DNA from: JANSXG01 sp965652425
GTDB taxonomy: Bacteria > Planctomycetota > Phycisphaerae > Phycisphaerales > UBA1924
Assembly: GCA_965652425.1 (NCBI GenBank)
Contig: CBFGVX010000099.1
Coordinates: forward strand, 1 to 9,235
Reading direction: 5' to 3'
DNA: 9,235 nucleotides
Shown here: positions 5,976 to 9,235 of the stretch, in pieces
Layout of the letters: each line of letters starts with the position of its first letter
Numbering within the stretch: the stretch's first letter is position 1
The notes under the pieces: generated by a model
Seen by the model: only the letters and a program-made list of their open reading frames with translations
Told to the model about the DNA's origin: nothing
Databases searched by the model: none
Program-made: the position numbers and the translations under genes

Positions 5976-6881
5976 CTATCGCTTCATGGCCTTGGTGAGG
6001 TCGATACCGACTTCCTTGAGGTATTTTCTCACCTCGTCTACGACAAGCTGCTCTGAAGGGGTCAAGTCCAACTGAGACAACGCGATCCGTCGCAGGTCGG
6101 CGATGTTGAACTTTTCGCCCTTTTTGCGTCCTCGCAGACCGACCTGCCTGGTGACACTCCGAAGAACATCTTGGCAACAATCACCCGCTCGGCTTCGGAG
6201 TTCGGCGGAACTCAAGCCGTCCGGCGCGGGCATGGCGATCCGTTTGGCCGGGGTCAGCCCTGCCTCGTGCATCTGCTCGATGGTCGAGTCAACCGCTCGC
6301 CGGAGGCGGGTAGCCAAGACCCTGAGCCGATTTGGTGTATCCTCGGGCACGCCCACGGTGGGCAGTCGATTCTGAAGATCGCGCACGACACTGTGAACAT
6401 TGTGCGCCTCGGCGTAGAGCGAGGTTTCCATAACCATCTGGTACTGATCGGCCCACCATGCAGGGGATCCTTCCGCTGTGGTCCGGTGCTTCCTGCTCGC
6501 GCGCCTGCAATGCATTTGGATGAAGGCGATCGAGTTTCCATTTCGCCCGATTGTGCTTTCAGCGCCATCGCGATCGCGCACCCGGAACTTCTCCACCGCA
6601 TCGATTAGATCTCGGCTTGCTTTGCTCATGGCGAGCCGCTGTAGTTGGGGACGCCTGCCGTCAGGTTCGTAGATTTTGGAGTCGTGAGGGATGCACGAGT
6701 CCAGGACGCTTGCGAAGTCCTCGATCGCAGCAATGAGTTCGGGCACGATTCTGAGCCCCGCCTGCAGTCGCTCCTCGGCGGTCCGCTCATCTACAACTAA
6801 GTCGCTCTCTTCCCAATAGTTCTCAACGACCTCTTGTAGTGTCGTGAGCTTTGGGTGCTCTTGCTCCGTCTTGCTCGCCAT
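5976..6881 (-). CDS. Unknown 301-aa protein
   Basis: I do not recognise this protein. It has 301 residues, with an acidic N-terminus (TTLQEVVENYWEESDLVVDERTAEERL, residues 13-39), a long helical body and a basic C-terminal third (RGRKKGEKFNIADLRRIALSQLDLTPSEQLVVDEVRKYL, residues 249-287). No membrane segment, signal peptide, Walker or metal-binding motif is evident. The C-terminal segment could be a helical DNA-binding or oligomerisation unit. ATG 6881 is preceded by AAAGGG, part of which lies in a 10-bp inverted repeat that could hide it. The gene is separated by about 140 bp on each side from its neighbours, so it probably has its own promoter and may be an accessory (cargo) gene rather than part of the core. 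It ends in TAG, unlike the nearby genes, which end in TGA. Confidence 0.76.
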   Translation of the reverse strand: MASKTEQEHPKLTTLQEVVENYWEESDLVVDERTAEERLQAGLRIVPELIAAIEDFASVLDSCIPHDSKIYEPDGRRPQLQRLAMSKASRDLIDAVEKFRVRDRDGAESTIGRNGNSIAFIQMHCRRASRKHRTTAEGSPAWWADQYQMVMETSLYAEAHNVHSVVRDLQNRLPTVGVPEDTPNRLRVLATRLRRAVDSTIEQMHEAGLTPAKRIAMPAPDGLSSAELRSRAGDCCQDVLRSVTRQVGLRGRKKGEKFNIADLRRIALSQLDLTPSEQLVVDEVRKYLKEVGIDLTKAMKR

Positions 6882-6929
6882 GGTCCAACCCTTTCAGCCG
6901 GGGCGGTCAGCCGCGCGGGGGGTTGGACC
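6882..6929 (-). promoter_or_regulatory. Perfect 10-bp inverted repeat covering the start of the 301-aa gene
   Basis: GGTCCAACCC at 6882-6891 and GGGTTGGACC at 6920-6929 are exact inverse copies separated by 28 bp, and the first abuts the ATG at 6881. In the mRNA the two arms would pair, and the 3' arm includes the last three G bases of the AAAGGG ribosome binding site. The structure could therefore block translation. As DNA it could be a dimer-binding operator. The 28-base loop is GC-rich. Confidence 0.6.
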
Positions 6930-6990
6930 CGCACGGCCGACCTTCAGCGGGGATCAGCCGCCTATACCCGGTCACCTGAGAATAACAGCA

Positions 6991-7014
6991 CCGCCGCCGG
7001 TTCCCCCGCGGCGG
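6991..7014 (-). terminator. Possible terminator after the AlpA-like gene
   Basis: CCGCCGC (6991-6997) and GCGGCGG (7008-7014) form a 7-bp stem with a 10-base loop, about eight bases past the stop of the AlpA-like gene. On the minus strand it is followed by TGCTGTTATTCTC, T-rich but interrupted. This is a weak intrinsic terminator candidate closing the operon of the 178-aa and AlpA-like genes. Confidence 0.33.
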
Positions 7015-7022
7015 GCCTCGGT

Positions 7023-7226
7023 TCATCGCTTCGATCTGGTGGATGCTCGGGATCGCTCCCATGCCTCGACATCATCCTGCAGCCAAGCCGGATGCTTGCC
7101 GGGCAGACGCATCGGTGCCGGGAACTTCCGCCGCGTCCACCATCGCCAGAGCGTTTGCCGGCTGATCTGGTAGCGCTGGCAGAGGTCATCGGATCGGAGC
7201 AGTACGGGGAGGTTCGCGGTGCTCAT
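7023..7226 (-). CDS. AlpA-like regulator / excisionase
   Basis: This 67-residue protein matches the AlpA (phage regulatory/excisionase) pattern. Residues 8-31 (VLLRSDDLCQRYQISRQTLWRWWT) form the helix-turn-helix. Residues 35-41 (FPAPMRL) are the characteristic F-P-x-P strand, and residues 46-57 (PAWLQDDVEAWE) replace the usual RWLESEVEAW. Members of the family act as excisionases or as transcription activators of integrative elements, and in some chromosomal islands they switch on the element's operons. The ATG overlaps the TGA of the 178-aa gene (ATGA), so the two are co-translated. It is encoded near the integrase, as expected for a directionality factor. The family call is secure for so short a protein; whether it drives excision, transcription or both cannot be decided. 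Confidence 0.87.
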   Translation of the reverse strand: MSTANLPVLLRSDDLCQRYQISRQTLWRWWTRRKFPAPMRLPGKHPAWLQDDVEAWERSRASTRSKR

Positions 7227-7759
7227 GCCGACACCCGCCCATCCTCGCGCGCCGCCCCGGCGACCTCGAAGCAGGTGCGGCCCTCATCGTCGGTCATCTC
7301 CCCGGCGATCAGGAGCAGTCGGTCTTCCATCTCGCGAGCTGCGATCAGGATGCCCTCGTGCTGGTTCGGTGCCCGCTCCGCCGCATCAGCGCAGTCCTCA
7401 AGCTTGCCCACCGTCAACCTCAACCGCGCCGCCTGGTAGAACGCCGTCGCCGCGATGCGCTGCTGCTCGGGGAAATCGGGGCTCTCCGCCGGCTCGATCG
7501 TGTCTTCGGTCTCCTCGTGCTCCACCAGTCTCCGCGGCCCGAAATCGCCCTTGGCCATACGGTACAGACGGTTCGCAATTTCGCCGGTCTCGTCGACCAC
7601 GAACGCCACCGCGGCGTCCCGTTCCTCCTCGCCCGTCCGATACCGGAGATCGGACAGCACTTTGTAGAGTTCGATGGCGAGCTTGCGGCCCTCCTCGAAG
7701 ATCTCGTGCTCCGTCTTCGGCTTGGCTTCAACCGCTACACTGTTTCCGTTCATCGTCAT
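7223..7759 (-). CDS. Unknown 178-aa protein in an operon with the AlpA-like gene
   Basis: I do not recognise this acidic, mostly helical 178-residue protein. Residues 15-55 (KTEHEIFEEGRKLAIELYKVLSDLRYRTGEEERDAAVAFVVDE) and 98-150 (EQQRIAATAFYQAARLRLTVGKLEDCADAAERA, then EGILIAAREMEDRL) are amphipathic helices. There is no membrane segment, signal peptide or obvious catalytic motif. ATG 7759 has AAGGG 7 bases ahead and is preferred to the ATG two codons later. Its TGA overlaps the ATG of the AlpA-like gene, so it may be a partner or modulator of that regulator. That is context only. It follows the integrase by 81 bp. Confidence 0.76.
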   Translation of the reverse strand: MTMNGNSVAVEAKPKTEHEIFEEGRKLAIELYKVLSDLRYRTGEEERDAAVAFVVDETGEIANRLYRMAKGDFGPRRLVEHEETEDTIEPAESPDFPEQQRIAATAFYQAARLRLTVGKLEDCADAAERAPNQHEGILIAAREMEDRLLLIAGEMTDDEGRTCFEVAGAAREDGRVSA

Positions 7760-7775
7760 CTCAATACCCTTGAAT

Positions 7776-7829
7776 CCGCCGGCGGTTGTGTTGCCCTCGG
7801 GTAGCGCGCCGCCGGCGGCTCTGCGCGCT
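7776..7829. repeat. Paired GC palindromes between the integrase and the 178-aa gene
   Basis: The 10-bp palindrome CCGCCGGCGG occurs at 7776-7785 and again at 7809-7818, 33 bp apart, about three helical turns. The second copy lies in the 12-bp perfect palindrome GCCGCCGGCGGC and between AGCGCGC (7803-7809) and GCGCGCT (7823-7829), which can form a hairpin just after the integrase stop. No T-run follows, so it is not a clear terminator. The pair could be an operator upstream of the 178-aa/AlpA-like operon. Confidence 0.4.
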
Positions 7830-7840
7830 GAGAGCGTGAA

Positions 7841-9055
7841 TCATGCGGAGAGCGCCTGCGCGGCGATCCGCAGCATGGCTCCCATCTGGTCTGTGTAGTG
7901 CTCGGTCATCCGGTTGCTGGTGTGACCGGCGAGCATCCGAGCGGCGTCGATGCCGAGCGTCCTCGCCCATTCGTCGATGCGCAGGTGGCGAAGCTGGTGG
8001 GGGTTCCACCGCTCAACGCCGGCCCGGGCGCACGCCCGGTTCACCGCGTCGCGGTACTTCTCAACCGTCCAGGCCCGCTCGGGGTACTTGATCCTCGGAT
8101 CACCTTCGGCGCTCACCTCGTGCCGCCGGGGCGTGGTGGCGATGGCCCTGTACCACCGCTTCGTATCGTCGGCGATCATGCCCTGGGTGAAGATCGGGGC
8201 GGCCACCGCGAGGGACCTGCTCAGGTGACGCTCGAGGATTTGCTGCCCCTCCTCGCCGATGAATATGTGCCGATCGATCTCCAGGTGGGCCGACTTGTGG
8301 TTCGCCGGGGTGAAGATCCAGACCGGCCCGGAGCGATCGATCTCGATCGGGCGCATCGTCAGGATCTCCGTGGGCCTCGCCCCGGTGTGGAGCTGGAGCC
8401 GGACGACATCGCCCACCGCCGGCGGGAGCTTGGCGAGCGTGGCCTCGACCTGAGCCCGGCTGATCCGGGCTTTGGGCTCCGTCCGCCTCACCCGTTTGTC
8501 GCCCCGGTCGACGCCCTCGGCCACCTTCAGCCGGGCGACGACATCCTCATCGATCAGACCGATGGCCGCGGCCACCTTGAACGCTGAGCGGGCCTTGTAG
8601 AACCGGCTGTTGATCGTCTGCCGGGAGAGCTTTCGAGCCCTCGCCCCTCGGTCCCGCTCCCGTTCCCGCTTGGCCGACTCGGCGAGCATGGCCTCCCGGA
8701 CCATGGCCATATGCCGAGCCCGGAAGTCCGACGCCCGGAGCGAGCCGAACATCACGACCATCGTTTCGCATGCCCGCTGACACTCCCTGATGTGGTGGTC
8801 GGACCGGCCCTTGGTTTCGAGGTGGTCCAGGTACGCGCAGACCACCTGAGCCACCGTCACCGACGCATCGAGCATCCGGCCGGTGTCGCCGTCCGCGAGG
8901 ACGAGCTGGGCGTTGTAGTGGGCGAGCGCCGCCGCGGCCTCCGGGGAGCCGAACTTGCCCAGGTAGATCGTCTTCCCTCGGAAGTAGATCACCGCCTGCC
9001 CGGATGCCTTGTGGAGCCGGGCGGTCAGTTTGGAGCGTCTGCGGGTTGTTGCCAT
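7841..9055 (-). CDS. Tyrosine integrase of the element
   Basis: This 404-residue site-specific recombinase should join the element to the adjacent tRNA-Ala gene. Residues 10-40 (LTARLHKASGQAVIYFRGKTIYLGKFGSPEA) are the arm-binding-like N-terminus typical of planctomycete integrases. Residues 65-175 form the core-binding SAM-like domain. The catalytic domain shows the full set: Arg227 in HTGARPTE, a candidate Lys254 in NHKSAH, His353 and Arg356 in HQLRH, His378 in AGHTS, and the nucleophile Tyr387 in EHYTD. No key residue is missing and the length is normal, so it is probably active. GGAGGT lies 9 bases before ATG 9055. The gene starts 113 bp from the tRNA 3' end and reads away from it. A 9-bp repeat overlapping its ribosome binding site suggests self-regulation. 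Confidence 0.96.
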   Translation of the reverse strand: MATTRRRSKLTARLHKASGQAVIYFRGKTIYLGKFGSPEAAAALAHYNAQLVLADGDTGRMLDASVTVAQVVCAYLDHLETKGRSDHHIRECQRACETMVVMFGSLRASDFRARHMAMVREAMLAESAKRERERDRGARARKLSRQTINSRFYKARSAFKVAAAIGLIDEDVVARLKVAEGVDRGDKRVRRTEPKARISRAQVEATLAKLPPAVGDVVRLQLHTGARPTEILTMRPIEIDRSGPVWIFTPANHKSAHLEIDRHIFIGEEGQQILERHLSRSLAVAAPIFTQGMIADDTKRWYRAIATTPRRHEVSAEGDPRIKYPERAWTVEKYRDAVNRACARAGVERWNPHQLRHLRIDEWARTLGIDAARMLAGHTSNRMTEHYTDQMGAMLRIAAQALSA

Positions 9056-9058
9056 GGT

Positions 9059-9150
9059 CAGCGTACCTCCGAGTTCAAAACCGGTACGGGACCGGTATGA
9101 CCATCAGAGCTGCGCCGACCTGCTGTCGGGTACGCTGCTAAGTGCAGCGT
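9059..9150. repeat. Repeated CAGCGTACC sites between the integrase and tRNA
   Basis: CAGCGTACC at 9059-9067 recurs inverted as GGTACGCTG at 9129-9137, a perfect 9-bp match. CAGCGT returns in the forward direction at 9145-9150, forming with the second copy a 7-bp hairpin, ACGCTGC-TAAGT-GCAGCGT (9132-9150). The first copy overlaps the integrase ribosome binding site. Repeats of this kind beside an attachment site are candidate arm-binding sites for integrase or excisionase. Confidence 0.5.
9080..9097. repeat. Tandem ACCGGTA sites upstream of the integrase
   Basis: ACCGGTA occurs at 9080-9086 and 9091-9097, 11 bp apart, one helical turn. Each contains the palindrome ACCGGT. The pair lies 25 bp before the integrase start, where a regulator or excisionase would be expected to bind. 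The sequence is short, so this is tentative. Confidence 0.35.
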
Positions 9151-9168
9151 TCAGCACGAGTTATCTAG

Positions 9169-9235
<67 letters not shown>

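Noticed and set aside
7898..8587. A 229-codon plus-strand frame opposite the integrase
   Set aside because: The integrase has all its catalytic residues on the minus strand. The plus frame is a compositional shadow without recognisable motifs.
9011..9019. GTGGAGCCG resembling the tRNA 3' end as a possible second attachment site
   Set aside because: The match is only nine bases, lies within the integrase coding sequence and does not extend.

Overview
The window looks like one end of an integrative genetic element in a high-GC planctomycete chromosome, possibly from the Phycisphaerae. Three things point there. The integrase N-terminus has the style common in planctomycete tyrosine recombinases. 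A small helix-turn-helix protein resembles DUF1580, a family I know mainly from planctomycetes. The cut gene at the left edge enters a domain resembling TIGR03067 ('Planctomycetes uncharacterized domain'). These are recognitions from memory, not database hits.

Every credible gene lies on the minus strand, so the element reads from right to left. At the right edge is a tRNA-Ala(GGC) gene, complete except for its first six bases. Next comes a 113-bp spacer rich in short repeats, then a tyrosine integrase. The integrase start codon faces the 3' end of the tRNA, a classic arrangement for integration at a tRNA gene. No second copy of the tRNA 3' end was found, so the far end of the element should lie left of the window.

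Left of the integrase are an unknown 178-aa gene, an AlpA-like regulator/excisionase, an unknown 301-aa gene whose start is preceded by a perfect 10-bp inverted repeat, the DUF1580-like protein, and a stand-alone protease-like protein with a HEAGH zinc motif resembling the FtsH (M41) peptidase domain.

A tightly packed operon then begins near 4560. It holds a possible 34-aa leader ORF, a winged-helix replication initiator, two unknown helical proteins, a Nu1/TerS-like helix-turn-helix protein, and further small genes. Consecutive start and stop codons mostly overlap as ATGA or GTGA.

The most striking signal is inside the initiator gene. Five near-identical palindromic units of about 20 bp recur every 21-22 bp at 4110-4215. 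The 22-bp steps put the same DNA into all three reading frames, so selection is on the DNA rather than the protein. A stretch of about 55% A+T with its own 8-bp direct repeat follows. This matches the architecture of the phage lambda O gene, which carries its iteron origin inside the initiator coding sequence.

The order integrase, AlpA, initiator with origin, TerS-like protein recalls phage-inducible chromosomal islands. No capsid, portal or large terminase gene is visible. A satellite, a prophage replication arm and an integrative plasmid all remain possible. No stretch longer than 300 bp lacks a gene.
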